From the NCBI GenBank assembly GCA_017893485.1, contig CM030366.1:205469798-205533797 (forward strand): a stretch of DNA of 64,000 nucleotides, in the 5' to 3' direction. The stretch is from Hemerocallis citrina (taxonomy: Eukaryota > Streptophyta > Magnoliopsida > Asparagales > Asphodelaceae). Numbering within the stretch: the first letter of the stretch is position 1; each line of letters starts with the position of its first letter. Shown one piece after another: positions 48,408 to 59,014 of this stretch. A model generated the notes under the pieces. The model made no database searches, had not been told where the DNA came from, and saw nothing but the letters and a program-made list of their open reading frames with translations. Both the position numbers and the translations under genes were made by a program.

Positions 48408-51302
48408 TCATTTGCTGTCTGAGATAGGATAGATGATGCCAACATCTAGTAGCTTCAGAATTTCTGCTCTTACCACTTCCTTCATGTTTGGGTTAAGCCT
48501 TCGTTGTGCCTCTCTGCTAGGTTTTGCATTGTTTTCCAGGAGTATTCTATGCATGCATTTGGATGGACTTATTCCCTTGATGTCTGCAATGGTCCATCCT
48601 ATTGCATTTTTGTGTTCTCGCAATACCTTCAGCAGCTTTTCTTCTTCCTGTGCATTTAAGTTTGCAGCAATTATCACCGGCAGTGTCTGGTTCTCGCCCA
48701 GAAATGCATGCTTCAAATGGTCGGGTAGCTGCTTGAGTTCTATGTCTGGACGCTTCTGTACAGTCGACTGGTCCATGTCAGCAGTCGACTTGTTCTGGGT
48801 GTCTGGGTTTGGTCGACTGGTTAGAACACCAGTCGACTTACTCTGTTCATCAGTCGCCTGATCTGTAGAAGAACAATTTTTATCAGACACCAATTTTTCA
48901 AATAAAGGTGCAGGCTTACCTGAATATGACTGTGGAGTTTCAAGGTGATGTACTGTCTCTGCAATCCTCCAGTCATCGTATTCCTGTTCAACATGAGATA
49001 AAGTTAGAGATTGAGTGATTGTGGCTTGTAGTGGTTCAACGCTATGTACCTGAAATGTTTGATCAACAATCTCCTGCACCACATCAATATTATAACATTC
49101 ATGATCATCTTGTGGTAATTTTAGTGTATCAAACATTTTAAATTCCACTTTTTCTCCGTTTATCTTCATACTTATAATACCCTTTTTAACACAAATTTTT
49201 ATATCAGCTGTACTCATAAAGGGCCTACCTAATATGATCGGTAGAGATGATGACATTGAAGATTCCTCCATATCTAACACAACAAAATCAGCAGGCAAAA
49301 TAAAATCATTTACCTGAACTAGGACATCTTCTAAAATACCTCTGGGTCTTTTTATGCTGCGATCAGCCAATTGCAAAGTGATGGATGTTGGCTTGAGTTC
49401 CCCCAATCCAAGCTTTTCGTAAACCGAGTAAGGAAGAAGATTGATGCTTGCTCCCAAGTCTAGCAGTGCCTTTTCAAAGAAGTGCTCACCAACCTTGCAA
49501 GGAATGGTAAAACTACCTGGATCCTTCAATTTAGGTGGTAATTTTCTTAATAAAACAGCACTCACTTCTTCTGTCAAGGCCACATCCTCCTTAACCTGAA
49601 ATGTTCTTTTGTGAGTACAACAGTCTTTCAAAAATTTGGCATAAGAAGGAATTTGTTTAATAGCATCAAGTAGGGGAATATTAATTTCTACCTTTTTGAG
49701 AGTTTCAAAGACGTCAAATAAATGTTGTTCTTTCTTTTTATTGACTAACCTTTGAGGGAATGGTGGTGGAACTGTCCCTACTCTTTCACTTACCTTACTT
49801 GAACCCAAAGCTTTTGATGGTTGTGTATCTGGTTTGTCTGTATGTGGTCCAATCATGTTGTCAATTATCTTACCATTTCTTAGGGTTGTGACTGCTTGGA
49901 GCTGTTCTTGACCTCCTGGGTTTGGTATGGTTTGTGAAGGGAGTTCTCCTGCCTTTCGTTCGCTTAACTCTTTTGCAATCTGACCAATTTGGGTTTCCAA
50001 CTTCTGAATTGCTTGTCCTTGTTGGTTGCTTGTTTGATGTTGTTGTTGGAGCAATTGAAGAACGGTGGATTCAAAATCCAACTTCTTCTGTTCTGGAGCT
50101 GGTCGATCAAACCCACTTCCCATCTGAGGGTTCCTTGCATGTCCTTGTGAGAATTGATTCCCTTGATTATTTTGATTAGTGCTCCATGAGAAGTTTGGAT
50201 GATTCCTCCATCCTGGGTTGTATGTGTTCGAGTATGGATTGTTCTTTTGTGGAAACACTCCTCGACCCACATAATTCGCATGCTCCTGATTTGTGAAAGT
50301 AGACATGGGACATGTATCAGTTGTGTGATCTAAATGAGAACAAATTGCACACATTTCATTTGTTTGATTTTTAACTCCACCCATCGTCGACATTGCATTA
50401 ACAAGCATATCAATTTTCTTATTCATGTTTGCCATTTCTAATTGAATGTTATTACTATTAGAGATTTCGTAAACTCCCTGTTTTTTCGTAGGTCCCCTTC
50501 TTGTTGAGAATTGTTGGGAGTTCTCGCTGAGTTCTTCAAAAAGTTCAATGGCTTCTTCTCCACTTTTCCTCATCAAAATTCCATTGCAAGCTGCATCAAC
50601 AATTGCTTTGTTAGTGTCATTTAAACCTTCATAAAAAGCTTGTACCTGATCATCCTTAGGCAGATTGTGAGTAGGACACTTGAGAAGCTTGCTTTTGAAA
50701 TCCTTCCATGCCTCGAAGAATAGATCTCCATCTTTTTGTTGGAAGAGTTGAATCTCCCTTTTTAGCTGTTTGGTTTTCTGGGCTGGAAAGAACTCTTTCA
50801 AAAATTTCGTTGCCAATTGCTCCCATGAATTAATTGATCCTGGTTCCAAAGAATTATACCACAACTTAGCATTAAGTTTTAAAGAAAAAGGAAACAAGAT
50901 TAACCTGATTTGTTCAGCGGTAAGCCCTTGGACGCTTTGTGTCCTGCAAAGATCGAAAAAGTCTTGCAAGTGAAGATGAGGCTCTTCATCAGGTCTGCCA
51001 CTAAAATGGGGAACCATACTAAGTAAATGAGGAGATAGGTGCATGTTCCCTGTAGCATTAGGTTGAAAAGCAATGCAGGAAGGTTGCTCAATATTCTTAG
51101 GAGTGAATTTGTCCTGCATTGGCACTCGATTTTGTATTTCTTCAGCCATTCTTCCCTGTGAAATCTGTCTCGGTGCAGTCGACTGGGTCCGTACAACAGT
51201 CGACTGGTTGGCTGTGAGAAGCTTACCTAGTCTGTGCAAGGTGCGTTCTGTTTCTGCGTCAATTGGTAGTAGCTCTGGACGAAGTGATCTCCTTCCGTGC
51301 AT
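48408..51302 (-). CDS. Athila-like gag-protease (and start of RT)
   Basis: 964 codons from ATG at 51300-51302. The gag core spans about residues 100-250 (LILFPFSLKLNAKLWYNSLE, FLKEFFPAQKTKQL), followed by a CX2CX4HX4C zinc knuckle (CAICSHLDHTTDTC, near residue 320) and an aspartic protease motif (LLDLGASINLLPYSVY, near residue 610). The frame runs on through an RT-proximal linker and ends at TGA 48408-48410 after YPISDSK. The polyprotein is otherwise in one frame, as usual for the lineage. The N-terminal and linker regions contain CAGTCGACTG palindromes encoding QST/KST tripeptides. Confidence 0.93.
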   Translation of the reverse strand: MHGRRSLRPELLPIDAETERTLHRLGKLLTANQSTVVRTQSTAPRQISQGRMAEEIQNRVPMQDKFTPKNIEQPSCIAFQPNATGNMHLSPHLLSMVPHFSGRPDEEPHLHLQDFFDLCRTQSVQGLTAEQIRLILFPFSLKLNAKLWYNSLEPGSINSWEQLATKFLKEFFPAQKTKQLKREIQLFQQKDGDLFFEAWKDFKSKLLKCPTHNLPKDDQVQAFYEGLNDTNKAIVDAACNGILMRKSGEEAIELFEELSENSQQFSTRRGPTKKQGVYEISNSNNIQLEMANMNKKIDMLVNAMSTMGGVKNQTNEMCAICSHLDHTTDTCPMSTFTNQEHANYVGRGVFPQKNNPYSNTYNPGWRNHPNFSWSTNQNNQGNQFSQGHARNPQMGSGFDRPAPEQKKLDFESTVLQLLQQQHQTSNQQGQAIQKLETQIGQIAKELSERKAGELPSQTIPNPGGQEQLQAVTTLRNGKIIDNMIGPHTDKPDTQPSKALGSSKVSERVGTVPPPFPQRLVNKKKEQHLFDVFETLKKVEINIPLLDAIKQIPSYAKFLKDCCTHKRTFQVKEDVALTEEVSAVLLRKLPPKLKDPGSFTIPCKVGEHFFEKALLDLGASINLLPYSVYEKLGLGELKPTSITLQLADRSIKRPRGILEDVLVQVNDFILPADFVVLDMEESSMSSSLPIILGRPFMSTADIKICVKKGIISMKINGEKVEFKMFDTLKLPQDDHECYNIDVVQEIVDQTFQVHSVEPLQATITQSLTLSHVEQEYDDWRIAETVHHLETPQSYSGKPAPLFEKLVSDKNCSSTDQATDEQSKSTGVLTSRPNPDTQNKSTADMDQSTVQKRPDIELKQLPDHLKHAFLGENQTLPVIIAANLNAQEEEKLLKVLREHKNAIGWTIADIKGISPSKCMHRILLENNAKPSREAQRRLNPNMKEVVRAEILKLLDVGIIYPISDSK

Positions 51303-51399
51303 TCACCGAAGTCCTGTAACCTAAAAGAAAAATTATTAATAAAAGAAAAGAAAAACTAATAAAAATTCTACTGACTTGTAAGTTAAAATACTAAACAAT

Positions 51400-51416
51400 C
51401 CCCGGCAACGGCGCCA
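51400..51416 (-). other. Primer-binding site of the Athila-like element
   Basis: TGGCGCCGTTGCCGGGG on the minus strand, 6 nt from the 5' LTR. This is the PBS typical of Athila/Tat elements (complementary to an Asp tRNA 3' end). Confidence 0.85.
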
Positions 51417-51422
51417 AAAACT

Positions 51423-53021
51423 TGTTGTGCTAATCTAGGTACCTAAATATATAGATAAACTAGACACAAATTAAAAACCTCGCAAGTGCACGAATCGAAT
51501 CGTAGTAATAGCAAGGGTCGATCCCACAGAGATTGTAGACTTCAACTTACTAATCAATAAAACTAATAATAAAAATGAATAAGAGTTGTTATAATATTCT
51601 AAAAGAACTAACAGATTAAAACTAAGATGAGAGGTGTTGAATCACAAATATCTCTTGAATAGTTGGGTTGTTGATCTCCACCAATAGTTAGTAATGCTAA
51701 GTTGCCTTCTGAATTTATTTCTAATTACTCATGTTTGTTCACTTCAAGGGCATGGTATCTACTCCTTAAAGTATTGTTTCCCTAAGCCAAGAATTAGGCA
51801 TGGTATCTACTCTAATTCGTTTCTTTCATCAAGTAGTCAGCCTAGTATTTACTAAGTTGTACTTAAAGAAAACATAAGATCAGTGGAAACGAACAAACAC
51901 TTGAAGTTCTAGAAATTGGTATCAGATCTAGATCCTTCAAGTTGATTAAACCAAGAACCCCTAAAGATTTCTTTGTTACAAATTATGAGCACGAGATTCG
52001 GTCGTCTCAATATGCTCATATAACAGATTCAGATAAATGATATCCAAACTTGAGCTTCCCAAGTTCTGTACGTCAGTCGACTGGCTCTCACCTCAGTCGA
52101 CTGCTCTCAGTCTTGAGAACTAGTTTGACTATCATAAACCTATACCAATTCAATTAGATTCAATCAATAAGTAACATAGAAGAGTTCAGAAGAAAATAGC
52201 ATTACATAACTACGGTTTCGATCTACCCAACTATGAAATTAGTTCCACATAATAATAACTTTATTGCTTAACAAGTTTGAATACATGATCAACATAAAAG
52301 AATAAAGAGAGAAGAAGAAATAAACTAATGGATTCCGGCAATATGGTCGACTGGCTGTCACACAGTCGACTGCCTTCTGGTTGCTGGATCTTCTCTCTCC
52401 TTCTTCGATGTTGATGGAGTGATGCTCTCGATGTTTGTTCAGGAACTTGGTGATTGAGTCCTTCCCAGAGATATATATGATGATCCCTAAATAATGCTTC
52501 TCTTCTGATATTTATAGAGCACGGCTGAGAATTAGGGTTTCCACTTTTTTAGGAAGATCCTTCTTTATTTGATTTGATGATTAATATCTTTCTCTTTTCT
52601 CCTTTCCTTCCATATCTGTTCACCACGTCCACTTGGAAATACCCTGTCTTTAGATTTGATTCGCTGCATAAAATCTTGATTCAAATAGATTTGAAATTAG
52701 ATGCAAGTGTATCTTTGAAGATTTAATTTGTTTACTCCGCCGCAGACCAGTCGACTTATCTCTGGACCAGTCGACTGAGTCGAGACTTCTGTAGATTTAA
52801 TCTTTGATCAGGCCAGTCGACTGCTCTTGGGAATAAGTCGACTGTTCCTCTGCATTTTCCTGTGTATCATCTTTGAAGTCCTGAATCTGCTTCGTTTTGC
52901 TGTTTTACGCTGTTTCCTATGGAAAAGAGAGAATAAGAGTTAAATACCATATATAGAGCTTTTAAATGTCTAATTATATTAAGATTATTGCTCTAAAAAG
53001 TGAATAATAATGTGTTCATCA
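51423..53021 (-). repeat. 5' LTR of the Athila-like element
   Basis: Same length as the 3' LTR (1599 bp) with four visible substitutions. TATAAATA on the minus strand at 52509-52516; palindrome series as in the partner. Confidence 0.95.
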
Positions 53022-53939
53022 CCAACTGCATGACCAAACACATATACATACATGAGTAATTAAATAGACATAAATAGTCAATATAAATGGTTTAGAATAA
53101 TCACGTAGCCAACATGATTAACGAAGGAGGAAGTGTTCTAAAAGTTAATTAAACTAATCTTGAGGTTCTAATAAGATGCAATGGGCTGCAACAAGGGGAT
53201 GTTTCTAGGTAAACATAGGCAGAAATATACTCTTATGGTAGTTAAGAAGTCGTTTTAACGCTAATCAATGATCAACACCATGCATATTCATCCGTACATC
53301 TAAAAGATCTACATAATCGATGACACTGCAATCTTCTTATAGTTGGTAAATGAAATTATAAATTAGAGGATTTTGTTTAGTTGTTGGACCAATTAAATTT
53401 AGAACCTTAAATATGAGTATTTTTTTATTTTTTTTAATAATAAGTTAATTTAATCTCGGATTGCATGGTTAAACTAATAGAATATGGTGCTTTCAGGAGT
53501 ATGGTTAAAGAAAATCACTGCATAGAATTGAAATAAAAGGAACAAAAGTTTAGCGAACAACAACATTAAAGAAAGATAAGAGAGCAAGGGTAACAAGTGG
53601 TACACCTCATCCCTTCTTAAAACTAACCTGATATTTTTTCGTGCATCATGCTTAAGAATCAAACTGAACCTAAAATCCCACATATATTATGAATTATTTG
53701 AGAATAATAACTTCAGTCAGTGTACTGAAAATAGACAGAAAATTACCAATCCAAGAGCATGCTACATACATAGCACTTGTTGAATCTAATACCTTCATCT
53801 TATATGATTGATTAATTGATGAACACATATAGGATAACAACAGAAGTGTGGAACTATTTGGTTGGCACTCGCATCATCAATACATAAAAATATGAATAGG
53901 TGCATTAGATAAATAAACACTATGACAAGGATCACTTAC

Positions 53940-54012
53940 AATAGCAATATTTTTCCCGTTCAGCAATATGTTATCTAGCTTGGTAACTCGGTGTCCTTCA
54001 GCTGTAATTTCA
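53940..54012 (-). pseudogene. LSM5: LSM5-like exon fragment
   Basis: A 73-bp segment on the minus strand is bounded by TTTCAG and GTAAGTG splice signals and encodes EITAEGHRVTKLDNILLNGK followed by NIAI. This matches the second Sm motif region of plant LSM5 (an Sm-like protein of the U6 snRNP and mRNA decay ring). Downstream, after an intron of about 0.9 kb, comes the last exon (53026, continuing at 43190). Upstream LSM5 exons are missing and an RPT6-like piece stands there instead, so it is a captured or otherwise rearranged fragment. Confidence 0.8.
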
Positions 54013-54204
54013 CTGAAACATGAACCAAACACTCTTAAAAACAAAGGCCAATAAAAAAATAAAATGATGCGCAATTGAACCTTCAACTAGATGACCATAA
54101 GTTCAAAGACAGATCAACCATTAACCAAGTAAAAGACTCCAGTTAAAATATGACCCAAAAGAAAAGAGAAACCTTTAAGAAGAGAGGGAAAAGAAGCTTT
54201 ATGC

Positions 54205-54265
54205 ATACCTTGACTAGAACTTTTGATTTCCCTATAACTTTCACTACTTCACCAACACTTCCTGT
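54205..54265 (-). pseudogene. RPT6-like (26S proteasome ATPase) exon fragment
   Basis: The minus strand reads GSVGEVVKVIGKSKVLVK, closely like the conserved SYVGEVVKVMGKSKVLVK region of the 26S proteasome regulatory ATPase 8 (RPT6). It is followed by a donor-like GTATGC. Only about 18 codons are present and one residue is missing. It lies in the same orientation as, and about 200 bp upstream of, the LSM5-like exon. Confidence 0.65.
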
Positions 54266-54548
54266 ATGAGGTATTCATGCATCACTTTTCTATCCATTCG
54301 AGTTTTCTATGCATAACTCTTAAACGCCAACATATAGCAATAAGAAATCAACCTGAAATCAAAATTAAACAGAGCTCAATCAGCCTGGAAACAAAAAAAA
54401 TTTTATTTAAAAAATATAGTAGGCTCAGAACACAAAATATCGAAAGAGACATCGGGATATCGGGAAGAAAGGGTTGAATGTGTAGTGAAATCCCGTAAAT
54501 GTTCTCCAACACTAAGGCAAATCTCAGTATTTGGGCAGAATATATCCC

Positions 54549-55959
54549 TGTTGATTCTTGATTTTGATGATCACAACACACTGCACATGTATCAATGCTA
54601 AACTTACAGGTGCTGTACACAAAGGACTTACTACTATACAGCTGAATAAATGAACAAGCACAAAAGTTCCAGATAAAGACAATGGCTAAAGCTTCATTCA
54701 AGACTCAAGACTCAAGACTCAAGACTCAAGCTCAAATGTGTCAATATTTTGTCATATCTTGTAAACAGTGTAATTTTTACTTTTGTTGAGTCTTAGCATG
54801 ATTGTAAAGCCTTGTCACACACACATACACTCACTATTTTATAATGTGTGTTTTTCAAAAACAACAAAAAAGAGTCAAAACAGTTTGAAGTAATTTAACT
54901 GTTGAGTACCAGTCGACTGATGCCTCTGGCAGTCGACTGATGCCTCTGGCAGTCGACTGGCAGTACAAAACTGTTTAAATTTATTCAAACTCTGACCAGT
55001 CGACTCATTATGGCAACCCAGTCGACTGTTCGAGTGCTTTTGACCGTTTTTCTGTTTTCAAAATCGATTTTTCAAAATCAAAATCTTTAAGATCCGTTGG
55101 TTGACAGTTGGAATAACTGTCTCCCAACGTCCAGGAGATCTAACTCTATAAATAGAGTTCAGATCTCACTGAAAAGATCTTACAACAACACTTTTTAAGA
55201 TTCCGAGCATTCTTGAGATTTCTAAGAGAAAAAGTGAAAAAGCTTTCAAAGTTTCAAATCTCTGGTTCTCTACACTCAGTCTAGTATAACAACGATTTCG
55301 TTCTGGACTGGGTATAGAAGTCGACCTATTTTTAGCCACGTTCTACAACACATTACACCAACAAGGCTATAGGTTGACTGTAAGATTTTTATTGTTTCTT
55401 TTTGCTCTCGGTTGGAGAGTTAGACTCTAGGGTGTAGAGTCGGTCGTTCACTCTTGGTAGTAGAGTGGGTCTGCTTTCTCTGGTTGAGAGAAAGGTCTAC
55501 GGATTAGACAAGGTTGTTGTCTTAACACCGTAGGGTATTCTTGTAAACTTGTTTTTCAAGAATAGTGGAAATCTCAAGTGGGTTGCTTGGGGACTGGATG
55601 TAGGTCGGAAGTACCGAACCAGGATATATCTTGTGTACTCTGTGATTGGTTGTCTTGATCTTGCATTTACTTTTTGTTTACTTAAGTTCTGTGAAACTTG
55701 TCTGGACAGTTGACTCCTTGCACTATCAGTCGACTGGTCAGTCTCGTATAAGTTGTACATTAACTGTGCCTTCAGTCGCCTGTCTCATCTTTAAGTCGAC
55801 TGCACAGAGTTGTTATATTTTCTTTTATTTGGTCATATCAGTCGACTGGTTCACAACTAAGTCGACTGCACCGAAGAAAATTTTATTTATTCCGCAGTTT
55901 TTTAATTAACACTATTCACCCCCCTCTAGTGTTTGTTGCTTCGCCTACAAGATCCAACA
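54549..55959 (+). repeat. 5' LTR of the Sirevirus-like element
   Basis: TGTTGATTCTTG to GATCCAACA. It contains (GACTCAA)n, six exact CAGTCGACTG palindromes and a TATA box in a palindrome (AACTCTATAAATAGAGTT, TATA at 55147-55154). Confidence 0.95.
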
Positions 55960-55961
55960 CT

Positions 55962-55973
55962 TGGTATCAGAGC
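55962..55973 (+). other. Primer-binding site, initiator-Met tRNA
   Basis: TGGTATCAGAGC, two bases after the LTR end. Confidence 0.9.
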
Positions 55974-55987
55974 AAGGTTTACAGGCT

Positions 55988-57253
55988 ATGACAACTACTT
56001 CAAATGCTAATCAATACAATGAAGGCCAATCTACACAACGGCCACCGCTATTCGATGGAACGAACTACAATTATTGGAAGTGCAGAATGAGAATCTACCT
56101 CCAATCGATCAACTATGAAATATGGCACATGACGGAGACGGAATTCACTGCCCCTACCATTCCATATGCACAATGGAATGATGATCAAAAGAACCAAACT
56201 ATGAACAATGCCAAAGCAATGAATGCATTATTTTGTGCACTCACAAAGGAAGAGTTCAACCGTGTATCAAATGCTACAACCGCACATCAAATCTGGCATA
56301 CACTCAAGGTAACACATGAAGGAACAAATAAAGTTAAAGAGTCTAAAATCTCTGTTCTTGTTCACAGGTTTGAGATGTTCCGAATGAAGGACAATGAAAC
56401 CGTGTCCGAGATGATCACCAGATTTACTGATATCACAAACTCTCTTGTGGCACTTGGAAAGACTTACACTCAAGCAGAGATGGTTAGAAAAGTCCTTCGT
56501 GCACTCACTCCAGAATGGGAAAAGAAGACCACGGCAATAGAAGAAGCAAATGATTTGTCACAACTTTCTCTTGAGAATCTTATGGGAAATCTCATGGCAT
56601 ACGAAGTGCAACTTGAAGATCGAAAGAAGGATGCAGAATCACACCAAGCAAAGAAGAAATCATTGGCTTTTAAAGCCATGACAGACTCGGAAGATGAGGA
56701 AGAAGATGAAGAGGAGATAGCAATGTTCACTCGAAGATTCAAAAAATTCTTAAAGAAGGGTAAGTTTAATTCCAAAAATAGAGATTCTAATGACCCTCCT
56801 ACTTGTTCCAGGTGCAATAAAACAGGTCACATGAAGAAGGATTGTCCCCTAGAAAATGCAAAGAACAAGGGAAAACCATCCAACTTCAAGAAGGACAAAT
56901 ACTCAAAGAATAAATTTGCCAAGAACAAGAAGGCCTATCAAGCAACATGGGATGATAGTGATTCCTCTTCCGAAGAAGAAACGGATGAAAACAATGAAGT
57001 GGCAAACATGTGCTTCATGGCTTCACAAGATTATGTAAGTAATGACTATGAATCAGAAGATTTACTTGATGCTTTTAATGAAATATTTCAAGAATTAAAA
57101 AAAGAAAAGATTAGAGTTAAGAGTCTAGAGAAAGTAAATCAAACACTTTCTCAAGAAAATCTTAACCTTGATAAGGAAGTGAAATCTTTAAATTCTCGCA
57201 TTGCAAATTTAGATACTGATCTTGAATTTTATACTTTATCAAATGGATGTTAA
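55988..57253 (+). CDS. Sirevirus-like gag (C-terminal end altered by deletion)
   Basis: ATG at 55988-55990. An upstream TTG in the PBS is in the same frame but is not a credible start. N-terminal gag domain with PPLFDGTNYNYWKCRMRIYL and the UBN2 core (ITNSLVALGKTY, LRALTPEWEKK). Acidic, then lysine-rich linkers surround a CCHC knuckle (CSRCNKTGHMKKDC, 56808-56850). The C-terminal part (FQELKKEKIRVKSLEKVNQT) should be a coiled coil. The frame ends at 57253, just past the junction where the deletion joins RT sequence in another frame, so the last few residues are foreign. Confidence 0.88.
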   Translation: MTTTSNANQYNEGQSTQRPPLFDGTNYNYWKCRMRIYLQSINYEIWHMTETEFTAPTIPYAQWNDDQKNQTMNNAKAMNALFCALTKEEFNRVSNATTAHQIWHTLKVTHEGTNKVKESKISVLVHRFEMFRMKDNETVSEMITRFTDITNSLVALGKTYTQAEMVRKVLRALTPEWEKKTTAIEEANDLSQLSLENLMGNLMAYEVQLEDRKKDAESHQAKKKSLAFKAMTDSEDEEEDEEEIAMFTRRFKKFLKKGKFNSKNRDSNDPPTCSRCNKTGHMKKDCPLENAKNKGKPSNFKKDKYSKNKFAKNKKAYQATWDDSDSSSEEETDENNEVANMCFMASQDYVSNDYESEDLLDAFNEIFQELKKEKIRVKSLEKVNQTLSQENLNLDKEVKSLNSRIANLDTDLEFYTLSNGC

Positions 57254-58385
57254 AAGTGCTTTCCTTAATGGGTTTATTAAAGAAAATATTTATGTTAAAC
57301 AACCATCAGGTTTTAAACATGAACAATTTCCAGATCATGTTTATAAATTGAAAAAGGCTTTATACGGTCTTAAACAAGCACCTCGTGCTTGGTATGATCA
57401 TTTGAAAACTTTTCTTTTAGAAACAGGATTTGAAATAGGTAAAGTAGACACTACCTTGTTTATTAAAAGAGTTAAGAATGATATCTTAATCATACAAATA
57501 TATATTGATGATATAATTTTTGGTTCTACTAATAACAATCTATGTCAAGAGTTTGCTAATACCATGAAAAACGAATTTGAGATGAGTCACATGGGTGAAC
57601 TCAATTATTTCCTTGGACTTCAAATTAAGCAGTCCTCAAGTGGCATATTTATCAATCAAGGAAAATATGCAAAGGAATTGCTCAAACGGTTTAACATGGA
57701 TAGTACTAGTAGTAAATCCACACCTATGGCTACTACTACTACCCTTGACAAAGATATATTAGGTAAGAGTGTTGATCAAAAACTCTATCGAGGTATGATT
57801 GGTTCACTCTTATATATTACCGCAAGTAGACCAGATATTATGTTCAGCGTATATTTATGTGCTAGATATCAGTCTAGTCCTAAAGAGTCTCATTTAAAAG
57901 CAGTGAAACGAATTTTAAGATACATTAAAGGCACATCTGAATATGGTTTATTTTATCCACGCACCGATAATTTTCAACTTTTGTCATATAGCGATGCTGA
58001 TTTTGTTGGAAGTAAAACTGATCGCAAGAGTACGTGTGGGACATGTCACTTTTTGGGACATTCACTAGTCTCTTGGTGCAGTAAAAAGCAAAATTCCGTA
58101 TCCCTATCAACTACAGAAGCTGAATATATCGCTGCAAGTTTGGCATGTGCACAAATCTTGTGGATGAAACAAACTTTATTAGATTATGGTATTTCATTTG
58201 AAAACCTTTCAATTATGTGTGATAATACAAGTGCAATTAATCTATCTAAAAATCCGATTCAACATTCACGTACGAAACATATTAATATTCGACATCATTT
58301 TCTACGTGATCATGTTTTAAAAGGAGATATATCTTTAGACTTTATCTCTACTGATAAACAAGTAGCAGACATCCAAACCCCTTAA
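57222..58385 (+). pseudogene. Copia pol fragment: second half of RT plus RNase H
   Basis: Begins in NFILYQMDVKSAFLNGF, then KALYGLKQAPRAWYD, the catalytic YIDDIIFGS and ELNYFLGLQIKQ of RT. RNase H follows with YSDADFVGSKTDRKST, STTEAEYIAAS and CDNTSAINLS. The junction with gag lies at about 57230-57240 (shared GAATTTTAT). The end is also damaged: ADI is followed by a short deletion, so the frame stops at 58385 while the usual KPLKEDTF ending continues in another frame to about 58440. Nothing upstream supplies protease or integrase. Confidence 0.92.
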
Positions 58386-58459
58386 AGAAGATACTTTTAT
58401 TAACTTAAGAAGAGAACTAGGAATATGTGATTTTATTTGTTGAAAATTTTATTTGTTAA

Positions 58460-58633
58460 GTCGACTGTGTTTTGAGTAAGTCGACTGTACTGTATTTTAA
58501 TATATACCTATTTTGTTCTCTGACCAGTCGCCTGATCCTTATTCCAGTCGACTGTGTTTTGAGTAAGTCGACTGTACTGTATTTTAATATATACCTATTT
58601 TGTTCTCTGACCAGTCGCCTGATCCTTATTCCA
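58460..58633. repeat. 87-bp tandem duplication carrying palindromes
   Basis: Two near-perfect units starting GTCGACTGTGTTTTGAG, each with two GTCGACTG motifs and one CAGTCGCCTG variant. Confidence 0.9.
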
Positions 58634-59014
58634 GTCGACTGATCAGCAGATATAAAAATTTAGTCTCTTCTTGACTAAGTCGACTGCTATACCCTACCAG
58701 TCGACTGTCGCGAGTTCAATAGTCTTCAGCGACGACTCATCACAGCTTTTGAGATAAAAATCTCATCTCTTTTCACCCATGACTACTCATCTTAGCCGTC
58801 GATCTCTATTCTCTCAATCTCAGCCCTTTAATCTTCCGTTAAAAACCCCTTTAACAGCCCCTTTCTTCTCCTTTACCGTTCGCAGTTTTTCACCCAAATT
58901 TCAAAACCCTAATCTGAGAAGAAGGAGAAGTCGACTCAATCTGCTGCTGTTGCTCGACTCAGTGCTGATCTTTCTCTCTTTCTTTGGTAAAATCCTTCCT
59001 ACTCCCTTTTTGTT

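Larger units (their letters stand above)
43191..53021 (-). mobile_element. Ty3/gypsy LTR retrotransposon, Athila-like, young
   Basis: Two 1599-bp LTRs (43191-44789 and 51423-53021) differ at only 4 positions that I could see. A perfect CCAAC duplication flanks the element. Minus-strand order is LTR, primer-binding site, gag-protease-RT-RNase H-integrase, spacer with polypurine tracts, LTR. No envelope-like frame is present in the 1-kb spacer. RT and integrase sequences are of the Athila type ([18 protein letters not shown]). The element inserted in an LSM5-like exon. One nonsense codon interrupts an otherwise open polyprotein. Confidence 0.95.
42232..54543 (-). mobile_element. Unclassified repeat family, copy 2 (left part), with exon fragments
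   Basis: The sequence outside the Athila-like insertion (42232-43190 and 53022-54543) contains the family motif GTAGGCTCAGAACACAAAAT (54419) and continues across the Copia insertion into 61917-63957, which is inverted to copy 1. It carries an array of AACATAAACAGAGCTCAA-type repeats (42420-43010) and spliced-exon-like pieces similar to RPT6 and LSM5. Its true limit on the left is not defined. Confidence 0.45.
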
